In this document: positions 14,548 through 24,283 of the stretch, piece by piece
Layout of the letters: the number at the start of each line of letters is the position of its first letter
Numbering within the stretch: position 1 is the stretch's first letter
Origin: Clostridia bacterium
GTDB lineage: Bacteria > Bacillota > Clostridia > Oscillospirales > CAG-272
Direction of reading: 5' to 3'
Assembly (NCBI GenBank): GCA_017465885.1
Contig: JAFTVG010000012.1
Span: 1 to 48,281 of the forward strand
DNA length: 48,281 nucleotides
The notes under the pieces: generated by a model
The model's database searches: none
The model's input: the letters and a program-made list of their open reading frames with translations, nothing else
Told to the model about the DNA's origin: nothing
Position numbers and translations under genes: made by a program

Positions 14548-17500
14548 ATGGAATATCAAAACTACTCAAGCCGCGTGCTTGGCAAGCTTGAAAACCTCAA
14601 CAAGATCTACGCGGGTCTGATGTATGAAAAGGCGGACGAGCTGACCGATCTCTTGGCGCTTCAGACCGCCGAGCATCTGCGCACACCCCCAAAAGAAGGA
14701 CTTTCTCCCCTGAAAAAGGGCGAAAAGTGGGGGGGCGAATATATGAATCTGTGGATCGTGGGCAGCTACACCCTGCCAAAGGCGCTGGAAGGAAAAAAGC
14801 TCTTCCTCCTCCCCCATACCGATGCCTACGAGACCATGCTCTTTAAAAACGGCGTGCCCGACGGCATTTTCAACAGCAAGGGCGACTATATGGGCATTAT
14901 GCATTCCGTCCAGCTGCTCACCGAAGGGGGGCAGGCGGGAGAGCGCTTTGACCTTGCCTTTGAATGCTACGCCCACCACTTTTGCGCAGGCTGTCATCCC
15001 TATATGCACTACGGAAGAGAGGTCCCCGCGGCAAAAGAGGGCGAATTTGAAAAGACCTTCAGGGGCATTGAGATCTGCACGGTAAACGAGGAGATCTTCC
15101 GCTTCGTCTTCGATCTGAACGTGGCTTTGCAGATGGCAAGGGATCTTGACGAGAGCAATTTCTTAAAGCACAGAGCTCAGGTGGCTCTTGAAAAGGTCTT
15201 TGCCGACATCATCCAGTACCCCGCCCACTACGATAAAGACACCGTGCAGGCGACGGTGCTCAAATGCCTTGAACATTTAAAGCCCCTGCTTGCCCACGCG
15301 CCCTCGGAGGATACCCGCGGCTATATCGGGTTAATCGGCGGCTCCCATATGGACACCGCCTGGCTGTGGCCTGTTTCCGAAACCATCCGCAAGTGCGCCC
15401 GTACCTATTCAAACGTGGTCAAGCTGATGGAGCAGTACCCCGAGTATATCTTCATCCAGTCCTCCGCCCTCCATCTTGAGTGGATGAAGGACTACTACCC
15501 CGACCTTTACGAAAAGATGAAAAAGTATATCGCCGAGGGACGCTACGAGCCCAACGGCGGGGTGTTCGTGGAGTGTGACTGCAACATCACCTCGGGTGAG
15601 CTGATGGCGAGACAGTTTATGTACGGTCAGCACTTCACCAGAGAAGAGTTTGGCTACACCTCCGACTGCTTCTGGCTGCCCGACACCTTCGGCTATAACG
15701 GCGCCATTCCCCAGATCATGCAGGAATCGGAGGTCAAATACTTCTACACCACCAAAATGGGGTGGAACGATCTGAACGAATTCCCCTTCACCACCTTCAG
15801 ATGGAAGGGGATCGACGGCAGCACCGTGCTGACCCACTTAAACAACATCGACACCATCCCCGACGTGAAGGACACCAAGCGCCAGATCGACACCATCAAA
15901 AACAAGGAGCATTTTGAAGGACGCCTCCACTCCTTCGGTCACGGCGACGGCGGCGGCCCCACCCCCGCCATGCTTGAAAAGGCAAGACGGATCATGGATC
16001 TGCCCGGGGTGGCAAAAAGCCGCTACACCACCATCAGCTCCTTTATGAAGGAGATCGAGCAGGTGGGCGACAAGCTGCCCGTCTTCTCGGGCGAGCTTTA
16101 TCTGGAGCTGCACCGGGGCACGCTGACCCAGATGCACGAGATCAAGCGCTCCAACCGCAAAGCGGAGATCGCCTTGCACGATATGGATCACTTCAACGTC
16201 CTTGCGGGCAAGGACAAGAACGAGCGCACCGACGCCCTTTACAAGACCCTGATGACCAACCAGTTCCACGACATCCTGCCCGGCACCTGCTATACCGGCG
16301 TGACTCAGGATGCGGTGGCGCAAAACTACGACGTGGTCAAGGAGGCAGGGGGGATCAGCCGCGATTACGCCAAGACCCTTCTTTCTTCAAACCAGGGCAT
16401 CACCCTCTTTAACACCACCTCCTTTGATCGGGAGGACGTGGTGCTTCTTGAGGATCGCGGTCTTTACCCTGCAGGCAAGACCGTACAGAGATACACCGAC
16501 GTGACCGGCAAAAGGGTGGCGGCGGTGGGCGGCGTTGCCATTCCCGCCATGGGTCAGATCTCATTGCCCCTGACAAGCGAACCGCAGGTGTCGGAGGACC
16601 GCCCCTTTACCGTGAAAAACGGTGTGCTTGAAACGCCCTTTGCAAGGGTTTCCTTCAACGAGCAGGGAGGCATCGTCTCCTTTGTTGACAAGCGGACAGA
16701 GCGGGAGTTGAAAAAGGAAGGGGGCGCCCCCTTAAATACCCTCTACGTTGCCGAGGACGTGCCCGAGACCTACGATAACTGGGATATCGACATCGAGACC
16801 ATGGGCAAGCTGAGGGTGGAGGACAGACTCCTTTCTATGGACGTGGTGTCAAACGGCGCTTTGCAGTACGTTTTGCGCCTGCGCTACGCCATCGGCAAGG
16901 CTTCTACCCTCACGCAGGACCTGATCTTCTACGCCGACACCCCCAGAGTAGACTTCCACACCGTTGTGGACTGGAAGGAAAAGCACACCCTGCTGAAGGT
17001 GGGCTTTGACCTGGATATCAACAGCCCCACGGTGAAAAACGAGATCCAGTTCGGTCATATGGACCGCCCCATCACCCGCAACAACAGCTACGAGGCGGCA
17101 AAATTTGAGGTGTGCAACCACAAGTGGAGCGACCTTTCCGAGTCCCGCTTCGGCGTTGCCCTCTTAAACGACTGCAAATACGGCATTTCCGCCTACGAGG
17201 GCAACCTCTGCCTGACCCTGCATCGGGGCGGCACCCACCCCGACGTGACGGGCGACGAGGGTGTGCACGAGATGACCTACGCCCTTTACCCCCACGGGGA
17301 AGGCTTTGCCGCGGGCAACGTGGTGCGCGAATCCTACCTTTTGAACCTGCCCCCCGTCCCGATGGAAGGCTCTGCCGGGGAGTGCGCGCCCTTTATGCGC
17401 ATCTCGGCAGACAACGTGATCTGCGAGGCGGTCAAGCCCGCCGCTTACGAGAAGGACGCCTTCGTGGTCCGTCTTTATGAGTCGGAGAGAAACAAAACGA

Positions 17501-17649
17501 GCTTCACCCTCACCCTGCCCGAAGGGGTGAAGAGGGTCTGCCGCTGTAACATCCTTGAGGACGTAAAGGAGGAGCTGCCCATCGTGGACGGCAAGATCTC
17601 CCTGACGGTCAAGCCCTTCGGCATCCTTTCGCTGATGATGTTTCGGTAA
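14548..17649 (+). CDS. Alpha-mannosidase (GH38)
   Basis: 1033 aa, the normal size for bacterial class II alpha-mannosidases. Cytoplasmic (no signal peptide); releases mannose from alpha-mannosides such as N-glycan or mannan fragments. The N-terminal 250 residues are the usual ancillary domain. The catalytic domain begins with GGSHMDTAWLWP, in which H267 and D269 are predicted zinc ligands. The nucleophile is predicted as D379 in DCFWLPDTFGYNG, and H465 in GHGDGGGPT completes the metal site. A C-terminal beta domain follows. ATG has AAGGAGG upstream. Transcribed alone, ending at a strong terminator at 17673. Regulation by the GACAA-N8-TTGTC site is a guess. Confidence 0.95.
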   Translation: MEYQNYSSRVLGKLENLNKIYAGLMYEKADELTDLLALQTAEHLRTPPKEGLSPLKKGEKWGGEYMNLWIVGSYTLPKALEGKKLFLLPHTDAYETMLFKNGVPDGIFNSKGDYMGIMHSVQLLTEGGQAGERFDLAFECYAHHFCAGCHPYMHYGREVPAAKEGEFEKTFRGIEICTVNEEIFRFVFDLNVALQMARDLDESNFLKHRAQVALEKVFADIIQYPAHYDKDTVQATVLKCLEHLKPLLAHAPSEDTRGYIGLIGGSHMDTAWLWPVSETIRKCARTYSNVVKLMEQYPEYIFIQSSALHLEWMKDYYPDLYEKMKKYIAEGRYEPNGGVFVECDCNITSGELMARQFMYGQHFTREEFGYTSDCFWLPDTFGYNGAIPQIMQESEVKYFYTTKMGWNDLNEFPFTTFRWKGIDGSTVLTHLNNIDTIPDVKDTKRQIDTIKNKEHFEGRLHSFGHGDGGGPTPAMLEKARRIMDLPGVAKSRYTTISSFMKEIEQVGDKLPVFSGELYLELHRGTLTQMHEIKRSNRKAEIALHDMDHFNVLAGKDKNERTDALYKTLMTNQFHDILPGTCYTGVTQDAVAQNYDVVKEAGGISRDYAKTLLSSNQGITLFNTTSFDREDVVLLEDRGLYPAGKTVQRYTDVTGKRVAAVGGVAIPAMGQISLPLTSEPQVSEDRPFTVKNGVLETPFARVSFNEQGGIVSFVDKRTERELKKEGGAPLNTLYVAEDVPETYDNWDIDIETMGKLRVEDRLLSMDVVSNGALQYVLRLRYAIGKASTLTQDLIFYADTPRVDFHTVVDWKEKHTLLKVGFDLDINSPTVKNEIQFGHMDRPITRNNSYEAAKFEVCNHKWSDLSESRFGVALLNDCKYGISAYEGNLCLTLHRGGTHPDVTGDEGVHEMTYALYPHGEGFAAGNVVRESYLLNLPPVPMEGSAGECAPFMRISADNVICEAVKPAAYEKDAFVVRLYESERNKTSFTLTLPEGVKRVCRCNILEDVKEELPIVDGKISLTVKPFGILSLMMFR

Positions 17650-17672
17650 AAACGCATTATTATAAAAAAAGT

Positions 17673-17698
17673 GCGCCGCAAGGAGATCCTTGCGGCGC
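17673..17698. terminator. Terminator between alpha-mannosidase and DUF3472-like genes
   Basis: GCGCCGCAAGGA pairs perfectly with TCCTTGCGGCGC around GA. A-run on the left and CTTTT on the right. The two flanking genes converge. Confidence 0.85.
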
Positions 17699-17732
17699 GC
17701 TTTTGTCACGTTATGTTGAGCTTTGCCTCAGA

Positions 17733-19142
17733 TCAGCTCTTTTTGCCCTTTTTGATCAGCACAACCGCCACGGTGATGCCTGCGGCAAGGACGATCGCTG
17801 CGACCACCGCGCCGATGGCGATGGGCAGGACGGGCGACTTGCCCTCGTTTTCATCCTGAGGCTGATCTGCGGAGGGGTCCGCTGTGGGGGTCTGCTCAGA
17901 GGGGGACTCCTCGGGAAGCTGACCGGTGGCTTCAAGATAGGCGTCGGTGGAGATTTCCGAGGTGACCGTTCCTCCGAACACGTCGGTGATGGTCACGCTG
18001 CCCTTGATCGCCTCGGGCAGTCCCTCGGGCAGCTTGATGGAGCGCTCGTGGGGGCGGGTCGACGTCTGCTCAAAGACGGTCTTCCCCTCAAGATCCACGA
18101 TCTTCACCTCATATTTGAGCTGCGGAGTGGAGGTGTCGGTAAGCTCCCAGCGGATGTTCTTTCCAAGGTACATCTTTCTCACCGCCGGCTCACCAAAGGT
18201 GGGCTTATCGGGCTGGGTGATGGTGTGATAAGCATATTTGGTGGATGCCGCGTCGTACGCCTCCTGATCCTCCACCTTTCCGCCGGTGGAGCCCCAGAAA
18301 TACTCCTCGGTAGCACCGAAGGAGTGGGCGCCGAACTTTCTCTGTCCCTCGGTCTGAGGGTTGCCGTCGCCATAGCTGAGCTTGGTGGTGGGCAGGGAGA
18401 TCCAATCCTTCTTCACGTGGTCGTAAACGTACATATTCTTCAGCTGACAGGTACGCTCCACGTTGCAGTTGGTCTTCACGTCGCCCCCCGAGAAGTTCTC
18501 CATAAACTGAGAAAAACCGCCGGTGAAGTAGGACTCGTAAAGATGGGTATCAAAATAGGAAAAGAGCGTCCACTTGTTCGCTTCCACGTCATAGATCCAC
18601 ATTCCCGCAAAGGTGGTGCCCGTCTCGGCATCCTCCCAACAGTGCAACAGCATCCTGTACCACTTGTTGCTCGACCAATCGTAGGGCATAATGCAGTTGG
18701 TGCCCTCGCCCTCGCCGCCGAAATTGCTGCTTCCCTTGGGGTAGATACGGGTGGCGGTCAGCTTTTCTTCCTTGCCGTCCTTTTTGTAGGCAGCCTCCCA
18801 GAAGGCAAGGATGCCCACCTTGCGCGAGGTGTGCTGAAGACCGGCGTAAGCACCGTAGCCCCAGATGCCGGGATATGTCTTCATCGTCTTTTGAGACTTC
18901 AGGTCCATGCCGAAGTTGGCAAGCGACCAATAGGTGACCTGTGTGTCCTTATCGGAGAGAAAATCGATCATAAAGGAATCGAATTTTCTGCTGGTGTCCG
19001 AAAGATCGGGGTCGGAATAGAAGTTGTACGCCATATACTTTAACTCCTCTTCCTCCGCCGAAGCGCACACAGAGGAAAGGGTGCAGGCAAGCATAATTGC
19101 CGCCAGAAGGAGCAACAGGGCTCTGCGCAGATGTTTTTTCAT
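17733..19142 (-). CDS. Secreted, membrane-anchored DUF3472-like protein
   Basis: 469 aa. N-terminal signal peptide ending at about CASA (residue 29), a beta-rich domain, an Glu/Pro/Thr-rich linker (about residues 400-435), then one hydrophobic segment (about 436-463) and a KKGKKS tail that would keep it on the cell surface. Segments GIWGYGAYAGLQ, GILAFWEA, GEGEGTNCIMPYDW, WYRMLLHCWE and FSQFMENFSG resemble the DUF3472 family, which is found on gut and soil bacteria and thought to bind or act on carbohydrate. That match is from memory. The later WELTDTSTPQLKYEVKIVD region looks like an Ig/Fn3-type fold. It has its own TTGACA/TATACT promoter. Confidence 0.75.
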   Translation of the reverse strand: MKKHLRRALLLLLAAIMLACTLSSVCASAEEEELKYMAYNFYSDPDLSDTSRKFDSFMIDFLSDKDTQVTYWSLANFGMDLKSQKTMKTYPGIWGYGAYAGLQHTSRKVGILAFWEAAYKKDGKEEKLTATRIYPKGSSNFGGEGEGTNCIMPYDWSSNKWYRMLLHCWEDAETGTTFAGMWIYDVEANKWTLFSYFDTHLYESYFTGGFSQFMENFSGGDVKTNCNVERTCQLKNMYVYDHVKKDWISLPTTKLSYGDGNPQTEGQRKFGAHSFGATEEYFWGSTGGKVEDQEAYDAASTKYAYHTITQPDKPTFGEPAVRKMYLGKNIRWELTDTSTPQLKYEVKIVDLEGKTVFEQTSTRPHERSIKLPEGLPEAIKGSVTITDVFGGTVTSEISTDAYLEATGQLPEESPSEQTPTADPSADQPQDENEGKSPVLPIAIGAVVAAIVLAAGITVAVVLIKKGKKS

Positions 19143-19186
19143 AAAAAGACCGCCTTTCTGAAATCGCTTGATGGATTTGTAAATTC

Positions 19187-19215
19187 AGTATATCACTTTT
19201 TATCGCCGCTGTCAA
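19187..19215 (-). promoter_or_regulatory. Promoter of the DUF3472-like gene
   Basis: On the reverse strand, TTGACA (19210-19215), 17-bp spacer, TATACT (19187-19192). Confidence 0.85.
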
Positions 19216-19270
19216 GGCGGTTTGGCAAGTTTGCGCGCCCCGGAGTATACGGCGCGTGAAGCATTTTCTC

Positions 19271-19299
19271 TTGACATCCGCCCCCGTTTATGGTACACT
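19271..19299 (+). promoter_or_regulatory. Promoter of the phosphoesterase-amidase-GH43 run
   Basis: TTGACA (19271-19276), 17-bp spacer, TACACT (19294-19299), about 30 nt before the AAGGAGGGG ribosome binding site. Confidence 0.8.
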
Positions 19300-19336
19300 T
19301 TTGAAAGGGGAGAGCAAAAAGGAGGGGAATTCCATA

Positions 19337-20905
19337 ATGAAGAACCGTTTTTCGCCCTTTGCAGGCATTTTTGCGGGCGTTTTTGCCCTTTGCCTGCTTT
19401 TTTCGGGGTGTAACAGCCAAAGCCAAACCACCGATCCCCAAAGCAAGGAGGACTCACCCATGACCGAGCAAAGCAAAAACGATAACGTATCCGCCTCGAC
19501 AGAAGGCGCTTTACCCTCAAAAGAGAGCGCTCTGCCTTCAAAAGAGCCCTCTCTCCCCGCGGAGGATCTGACCCCGCGGGACCTGCGGATACTGCTCAGC
19601 TCGGACATCCACTGCACCGACCTGCAAGAATGGTACGGGGTGGACTACCGCACCCGTATGGAGCATTGGGTGCAGGCGGTAAAGAGCGAGCACGCCGCAA
19701 ACAAGATTGACCTGCTGATCGTCAACGGCGACATTTCGCTGGATTTCTGGATCCACGGCGGCTCGGTGCTTGAAAAGGGGGAGGGCACCTCAGGCATCTT
19801 CCTAAACGACTACCTTTCAAGGCTGCCCGAGGATCTCCCCGTCTTCGTCCTGCCCGGCAACCACGAGCAGTATGGCGATGAAAAATGGCTTGCCCTTACG
19901 GGCAATCACCGCCAGGGCTACAGGGTTCTCGGCGGCAGGGTGTTTATCTTCCTTGACACCTTCGGGGGCGCTCTTGACCCCCAAAACCACCACGATGGCG
20001 TCTACACGGGAGCGGACGTTGCCTATATCGAGGAGCTGATGGAAAAGTATCCTTCAGGAGACGTCTATCTGATCGCCCACTACTTCGACACCGCCAAGGA
20101 AAGCGCCGCCTTTAAAAGGCTGGTGAAGGAAAACGACCGCATCAAAGCCCTTTTTGCAGGGCACACCCACAAAAGCGGAGTCATCGACCTTGGAGCGGAC
20201 TGGGGCAACAAGACCATCGCCCAGACGGGCAATTTTGCCTACTTCAAGGACTCGGCGAGCCAGTCCTTCTGGGGCTTTCGTGAGCTGATTATCAGTGTCG
20301 ATGCCGCCTACAGCCAATACATCCTCACCGAAAGTGACGCCACGGTGGACGGCGTCAAGACCCACTTTGACCGCAAGATCTTAAATCAGGCGGGCTATTA
20401 CGGCGAGCTTCCCCCTCTGCCCGAAGAAAACGATCCCTTTGCGGGCTATAAGAGCCTTTCCGATAAAATAAACAAGGAAAGCATCTCGGGCGACGAGGGC
20501 GTGAAGGAGTCTAACCGTCTGGAGCTGATGTTTGACGGGAAGACCGACACCAAATGGTGTGTCCTGCCCACGGCGACGGATCACTCTGTAACGGTCTTCT
20601 GGGAAATGACCGAGGCAGTCCGCATCGACGGCTACGCCCTTGCCACCGCAAACGACCATCTAAGCCGCTCGCCCTCCGCCTGGACGCTATACGGCAAAAA
20701 CGAGCAGGGCGAAGACTGGGTGATCCTCAGCTCGGTCACCGACGGAAAGCTTCCCCGGACGCTGTTCACCTACTCCGAGGTTTTCGAGATCGAAAATCCT
20801 CAAAGCTTCAAATATTACAAGATGACCTGCACCCAAAACGGAGGCGCAGAGCATTATCAGTTCTCGGAGCTGACCCTGCTGCAAAGGAAGCAAGGCGCTC
20901 CTTAG
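19337..20905 (+). CDS. Lipoprotein metallophosphoesterase with C-terminal discoidin-like domain
   Basis: 522 aa. Lipobox LFSGC at C25, then a Ser/Lys-rich linker to about residue 80. Residues 84-300 form a calcineurin-like phosphoesterase with D90 and H92 (SSDIH), D132 (NGD), N175/H176 (GNHE), H248 (LIAHYF) and H276/H278 (GHTH), the full two-metal ligand set. The last 130 residues ([42 protein letters not shown]) look like an F5/8-type C (discoidin) domain that usually binds carbohydrate or phospholipid. The frame is open upstream to 19256, but ATG 19337 has GGAGGGG and starts the signal peptide. It probably acts outside the cell on a sugar or lipid phosphate; substrate unknown. Confidence 0.88.
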   Translation: MKNRFSPFAGIFAGVFALCLLFSGCNSQSQTTDPQSKEDSPMTEQSKNDNVSASTEGALPSKESALPSKEPSLPAEDLTPRDLRILLSSDIHCTDLQEWYGVDYRTRMEHWVQAVKSEHAANKIDLLIVNGDISLDFWIHGGSVLEKGEGTSGIFLNDYLSRLPEDLPVFVLPGNHEQYGDEKWLALTGNHRQGYRVLGGRVFIFLDTFGGALDPQNHHDGVYTGADVAYIEELMEKYPSGDVYLIAHYFDTAKESAAFKRLVKENDRIKALFAGHTHKSGVIDLGADWGNKTIAQTGNFAYFKDSASQSFWGFRELIISVDAAYSQYILTESDATVDGVKTHFDRKILNQAGYYGELPPLPEENDPFAGYKSLSDKINKESISGDEGVKESNRLELMFDGKTDTKWCVLPTATDHSVTVFWEMTEAVRIDGYALATANDHLSRSPSAWTLYGKNEQGEDWVILSSVTDGKLPRTLFTYSEVFEIENPQSFKYYKMTCTQNGGAEHYQFSELTLLQRKQGAP

Positions 20906-20949
20906 AAGGCTCGCGCGCGGCAGAACCGCGTCGTATTCCGGAGGATCTT

Positions 20950-22053
20950 ATGAATAAAAAATCACTTGCCTTTTGTGCGGCAATTCTTGCCTGCATTCTG
21001 ATGCTGGCGTCCTGCTCGGTGACGGGTACCACTTCCCAAAAGGAGTCCTCGGCACCCTCGGAAAGCGCGACCGATACGTCTGCGCCCACACCTACACCCA
21101 CACCCACACCTACACCCACACCCACCCCTACACCTACACCTACACCTACACCCATACCGACACCCACACCCACACCTACACCAATACCGACACCCACACC
21201 TACACCCACACCTACACCGTCGCCCGAACCGCAGGGAACGGCAATGTACTTAAACCGCAACGCCACAGTACGAAGGACCCCCAAGGGCGAGGTCGCCTTC
21301 GCGCTGGCACTGCACGAGCAGGTGGTAGCGTACGAGGAAGAGCAGGGCTTTTTGCGCATTGAATGCGCCACGGGGCAGGGCTATCTTGAAAAGGACGCCC
21401 TTTCCGAAATCGCAACCGAGAAAAAGGGGATTCTCGTAGCCATTGACGCAGGTCACCAGAAAAAGGGCAACAACGAGAAGGAGCCGCTGGGCCCGGGCTC
21501 TGACGAATTGAAGATCAAGGTCTCCTCGGGCACCCAGGGCGTTGTCACCGACATTCCCGAATACGAGCTGACCCTCGCCCTTGCCTTAAAGCTTGAAAAG
21601 GAGTTGCTTTTCAGAGGCTACGACGTGTTGATGATCCGCACCACCCACGACGTGAATATCAGCAACGCAAAGCGGGCGGAGATTGCAAACGAAGCGGGTG
21701 CGGATATCTTCATCCGCATTCACGCAAACGGATCGGACGATCCCACCGACAAGGGGGTGCTGACCATGTGTCAAACGCCTCAAAATCCCTACAACAGCAA
21801 TCTTTATAAGCAAAGCGCAGCACTGTCAAAGGATCTTCTTGACGAAATTGCCTCTGCCGCGGGCTGTGAGAAGATGTTTGTTTGGGAAACCGACACCATG
21901 ACCGGCATCAACTGGTGCAGGATCCCCGTTTCTATCGTGGAGGTGGGCTTTATGTCCTGCCCCGAGGAGGATCGCTTGATGGCAACAGACGATTACCGCA
22001 ATCTGCTGGTAATGGGCATGGCAAACGGCATTGATCGGTATTTCAACCCTTGA
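20950..22053 (+). CDS. Lipoprotein N-acetylmuramoyl-L-alanine amidase with Thr-Pro linker
   Basis: 367 aa. Lipobox LASC at C22. A linker of about 50 residues (46-95) is made almost wholly of Thr-Pro pairs. An SH3-like segment follows (about 97-150: [32 protein letters not shown]). Residues 157-366 are an Amidase_3 domain with IDAGHQ (zinc His), [17 protein letters not shown] (zinc Glu), [10 protein letters not shown] (zinc His) and [13 protein letters not shown] (catalytic Glu). It cuts the peptide stem from peptidoglycan glycan strands. ATG 20950 follows GGAGGATC. It lies 44 bp after the phosphoesterase gene and is probably cotranscribed. Linker length could vary by slippage without frameshift. 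Confidence 0.92.
   Translation: MNKKSLAFCAAILACILMLASCSVTGTTSQKESSAPSESATDTSAPTPTPTPTPTPTPTPTPTPTPTPIPTPTPTPTPIPTPTPTPTPTPSPEPQGTAMYLNRNATVRRTPKGEVAFALALHEQVVAYEEEQGFLRIECATGQGYLEKDALSEIATEKKGILVAIDAGHQKKGNNEKEPLGPGSDELKIKVSSGTQGVVTDIPEYELTLALALKLEKELLFRGYDVLMIRTTHDVNISNAKRAEIANEAGADIFIRIHANGSDDPTDKGVLTMCQTPQNPYNSNLYKQSAALSKDLLDEIASAAGCEKMFVWETDTMTGINWCRIPVSIVEVGFMSCPEEDRLMATDDYRNLLVMGMANGIDRYFNP
21085..21230 (+). repeat. ACACCY-type microsatellite encoding the Thr-Pro linker
   Basis: About 145 bp of near-perfect 6-bp units (ACACCT/ACACCC) with occasional ATA or CCG variants, inside the amidase gene. Units of 6 keep frame, so copy number change alters linker length only. Confidence 0.9.
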
Positions 22054-22097
22054 CTCGAGAAGCCACGGCAAAAGAAAAAAGAAAGAGAGGAATAACG

Positions 22098-23066
22098 ATG
22101 AACACCTTCCGCAATCCCCTTGCAGATTTTGACACCCCCGATCCCTTCATCACCTACGACAAGGAAACGGGCTACTACTATTCGCTCTTCACCCGCCACG
22201 AGTATCTGGAGCTTTTCCGCTCCAAGCACTTGGGCAATCTGATCAGAGAGGGAGAATCCAGGATCATCTACCGCCCCAATGGGGAAAAGGAGGGCATCTG
22301 GGGAGACATCTGGGCGCCCGAAATGCATAGGGGGTCTGACGGCGGCTGGTATATCTACACCAGCGGCAGGATCACCGAATCAAGAGGCCCCAAGAGAATG
22401 ATCGTCTTAAAAGCCCTTTCCCCCGACCCCTTCGGCGATTGGGCGTTCGTGGGTATGCCCACCCCTGAGATCTTCTCCATCGACCCCACCTCCTATATCG
22501 CGGAGGACGGCACCCAATATCTTTGCAACTCCCGCGTGGACGACGTGTACGGGCAGGTCATCGACCTTTACAAGATGAAATCTCCCACCGAGCTTGACGT
22601 GGATAGCCGCGTCACCCTTGCCGTTGCCGAAAAGGAGTGGGAGCTGGTGCCCCCGTACGTTGGCGACTGGGCGTGCGTGGAGGGCGGATTCTTCGTCAAA
22701 AAGAGTAACCGTCTTTTCATCATCTACTCGGCAAACGGCTGCTGGTCCGACCACTATCTGCTGGGGGTGTTAGAGCATACCGGCGGAGAGCTTTGTGACG
22801 CCGCCAACTGGAAAAAGCACGATAAGCCCCTTTTGACCTACGGAAACGGGGTGTTTGGCCCCGGTCACGCCTCCTTCTTCTATTCGCCCGACGGGACCGA
22901 GCTTTGGTGCGCCTACCACGGACTCAAGCGCCACAACGAAAAGGCAGAGCCCGACACCCGCTATATGAACGTGCAAAGAGTGGACTTTGACGAAGAGGGC
23001 TATCCCGTGATGGGCAAAGCCATCGGGTATGAAACCGACATCCCCTGCCCTTCGGGGGAAAAATAA
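22098..23066 (+). CDS. Glycoside hydrolase family 43 enzyme
   Basis: 322 aa, one five-bladed propeller. No signal peptide, so cytoplasmic. The catalytic trio fits GH43: D15 (DTPDPFITY, base), D129 (FSIDPTSY, pKa modulator) and E195 (CVEGGFF, acid). Other blocks are IWAPEMH, WYIYTSGR and GPGHASFFYSPDG. Members act on arabinosyl, xylosyl or galactosyl substrates, and the subfamily cannot be decided here. ATG 22098 follows AAAGAGAGG. The gene follows the amidase by 44 bp. A fragment of its own 3' end recurs at 23806-23889, evidence of a past tandem duplication. Confidence 0.9.
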   Translation: MNTFRNPLADFDTPDPFITYDKETGYYYSLFTRHEYLELFRSKHLGNLIREGESRIIYRPNGEKEGIWGDIWAPEMHRGSDGGWYIYTSGRITESRGPKRMIVLKALSPDPFGDWAFVGMPTPEIFSIDPTSYIAEDGTQYLCNSRVDDVYGQVIDLYKMKSPTELDVDSRVTLAVAEKEWELVPPYVGDWACVEGGFFVKKSNRLFIIYSANGCWSDHYLLGVLEHTGGELCDAANWKKHDKPLLTYGNGVFGPGHASFFYSPDGTELWCAYHGLKRHNEKAEPDTRYMNVQRVDFDEEGYPVMGKAIGYETDIPCPSGEK

Positions 23067-23117
23067 GCATCCCATAAAAAACGATTTGCTCACGCTATAA
23101 GCGGATTGGAGGACAGT

Positions 23118-23774
23118 ATGAGCACAAAAAAGTGGACTTTTTCAAAAATATGCGCCCTGATTTTGTCGGTGGGGCTCGTCCTTGGCTTGATGGGCGTGGT
23201 CTGTTACGGCATTGCGGCAAAGGGCTATGACCAAGGAAAGTATACCGAGGATCAGCTGCCCACCGATCTTTTTGACTTTTTCGACGCGCTGTCGGGCAGA
23301 AGGTCGGACTACAAAAAGGAAATGATGTCCCTCCAATCGGGCTCCTTTATCGCGGCACTTGCCGTCTGCATCCCCTGCGCCATCCTTTTGTTGATGGCAA
23401 GCAAGAAAAAGGAGCACGTGGGCTTGATCACGGGCGGCGGCACTATAGCAAGCGCCACCGTGCTCACCCTCCTGCTCACCATCCGCTACTACTCCTTCTC
23501 GGGCAGTCCGCGGGTAGCCGTCCTGGTGCTCTTTTTCGTGACGGCGGTGCTGTTTGCCCTGCTGATGGCGGCAAGCTCCCGACATCTCGGGCTTTACGCC
23601 CTGGCGCTCCTCGCCTTCTCTCTGGCGGCAGGCTTTTTGGCGGCAGTATATCTGTCACAGATCCTGGGGCTTGCGGCAGTGATCTTAAGGGAGCTGTTCT
23701 GGATCGCCGCCTTCGCGCTGATGCTGCTTGGCGGCGGATCGTCGGGAACGGTGGTATACGTGGTCTTCATTTAA
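23118..23774 (+). CDS. Polytopic membrane protein, function unknown
   Basis: 218 aa. Hydrophobic segments at about residues 13-35, 73-92, 100-120, 131-150, 155-180 and 185-215 suggest six membrane spans. The only sizeable soluble loop (about 36-70) contains YDQGKYTEDQLPTDLFDFFDALSGR and faces the outside if the N-terminus is inside. No motif identifies a transporter or enzyme family. ATG 23118 follows TTGGAGG. It lies 51 bp after the GH43 gene and is probably the last gene of the run that starts at 19337. Confidence 0.8.
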   Translation: MSTKKWTFSKICALILSVGLVLGLMGVVCYGIAAKGYDQGKYTEDQLPTDLFDFFDALSGRRSDYKKEMMSLQSGSFIAALAVCIPCAILLLMASKKKEHVGLITGGGTIASATVLTLLLTIRYYSFSGSPRVAVLVLFFVTAVLFALLMAASSRHLGLYALALLAFSLAAGFLAAVYLSQILGLAAVILRELFWIAAFALMLLGGGSSGTVVYVVFI

Positions 23775-23805
23775 GCCGTCCCGCACGGCAACGTCCCGCA
23801 CGCTC

Positions 23806-23889
23806 CCCGTGATGGGCGTTGCCATCGGCTATGAAACCGACATCCCCTGCCCTTCGGGGGAGAAAAGCGGAGTCAAGGACACGAAATAA
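23806..23889 (+). pseudogene. Fragment of a second GH43 gene (3' end only)
   Basis: Translates to PVMGVAIGYETDIPCPSGEK then SGVKDTK and a stop. The first 20 residues match the last 20 of the GH43 protein at 22098-23066 with one change (K to V). No upstream part remains. It lies 31 bp after the membrane protein gene and ahead of the terminator at 23901. Confidence 0.85.
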
Positions 23890-23900
23890 CAATACTCTGT

Positions 23901-23928
23901 AAAAAGATCCGAGCAATCGGGTCTTTTT
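23901..23928. terminator. Terminator after the GH43/membrane protein run
   Basis: AAAAAGATCCGA pairs with TCGGGTCTTTTT (G-T wobbles) around GCAA. It can stop rightward transcription from 23774 and leftward transcription of the gene ending at 23935. Confidence 0.75.
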
Positions 23929-23934
23929 TACTGT

Positions 23935-24126
23935 TCAAGCTGCCAAAACATAGCACCACGGACAAACGATCGTGTGAACATCGAGCATATCCGCTTTCCA
24001 TACCCATATCCGCTTGTCGCAATGTAAACAATTCAAAAAAACACGTTCTGTAAAGGACCCTCTCCTCGCACGCGGTCGTTCCCAATTGCCCGACTCCTTT
24101 GTTTTTTCAAATACACGTTCTTTCAT
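23935..24126 (-). CDS. Small zinc-ribbon-like protein
   Basis: 63 aa. Basic N-terminal half (ERVFEKTK, RPRARRG), then CLHC (C33, C36) and CPWC (C55, C58) 19 residues apart, the layout of a zinc ribbon. The open frame extends further upstream, but the ATG at 24124-24126 has GGAGGAAAG at a good distance. It is divergent from an XRE regulator at 24284, with twin palindromes between. A short treble-clef or ribbon protein of this kind may bind DNA or RNA or act as a partner of the regulator. No named family recognised. Confidence 0.65.
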   Translation of the reverse strand: MKERVFEKTKESGNWERPRARRGSFTERVFLNCLHCDKRIWVWKADMLDVHTIVCPWCYVLAA

Positions 24127-24178
24127 AAAATCGCTTTCCTCCATATTGTCTGTATACACATAGCAACACATCCATAAT

Positions 24179-24216
24179 AACACCGAAAGGTGTTATTTGT
24201 CGACACCATTCGGTGT
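24179..24216. promoter_or_regulatory. Twin palindromes AACACC-N4-GGTGTT between divergent genes
   Basis: AACACC-GAAA-GGTGTT at 24179-24194 and ACACC-ATTC-GGTGT at 24203-24216, centres 23 bp apart (two helical turns). A TATACT -10 box for the rightward XRE gene lies just after, at 24224-24229. Typical dimer-pair operator; likely bound by the XRE protein. Confidence 0.7.
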
Positions 24217-24283
24217 TTTCTTGTATACTACTTTCAAAAAGACACAGTAAATACAAATTTTCGTCTTGGTGGGAGGAAAACCG

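Noticed and set aside
17703..19043. 446-codon rightward open frame opposite the DUF3472-like gene
   Set aside because: Low-complexity Gly/Leu/Val-rich shadow of the leftward gene, which has a signal peptide, ribosome binding site and promoter.
20973..21362. Frame of His-Thr repeats over the microsatellite
   Set aside because: Out-of-frame reading of the Thr-Pro linker region in the amidase gene.
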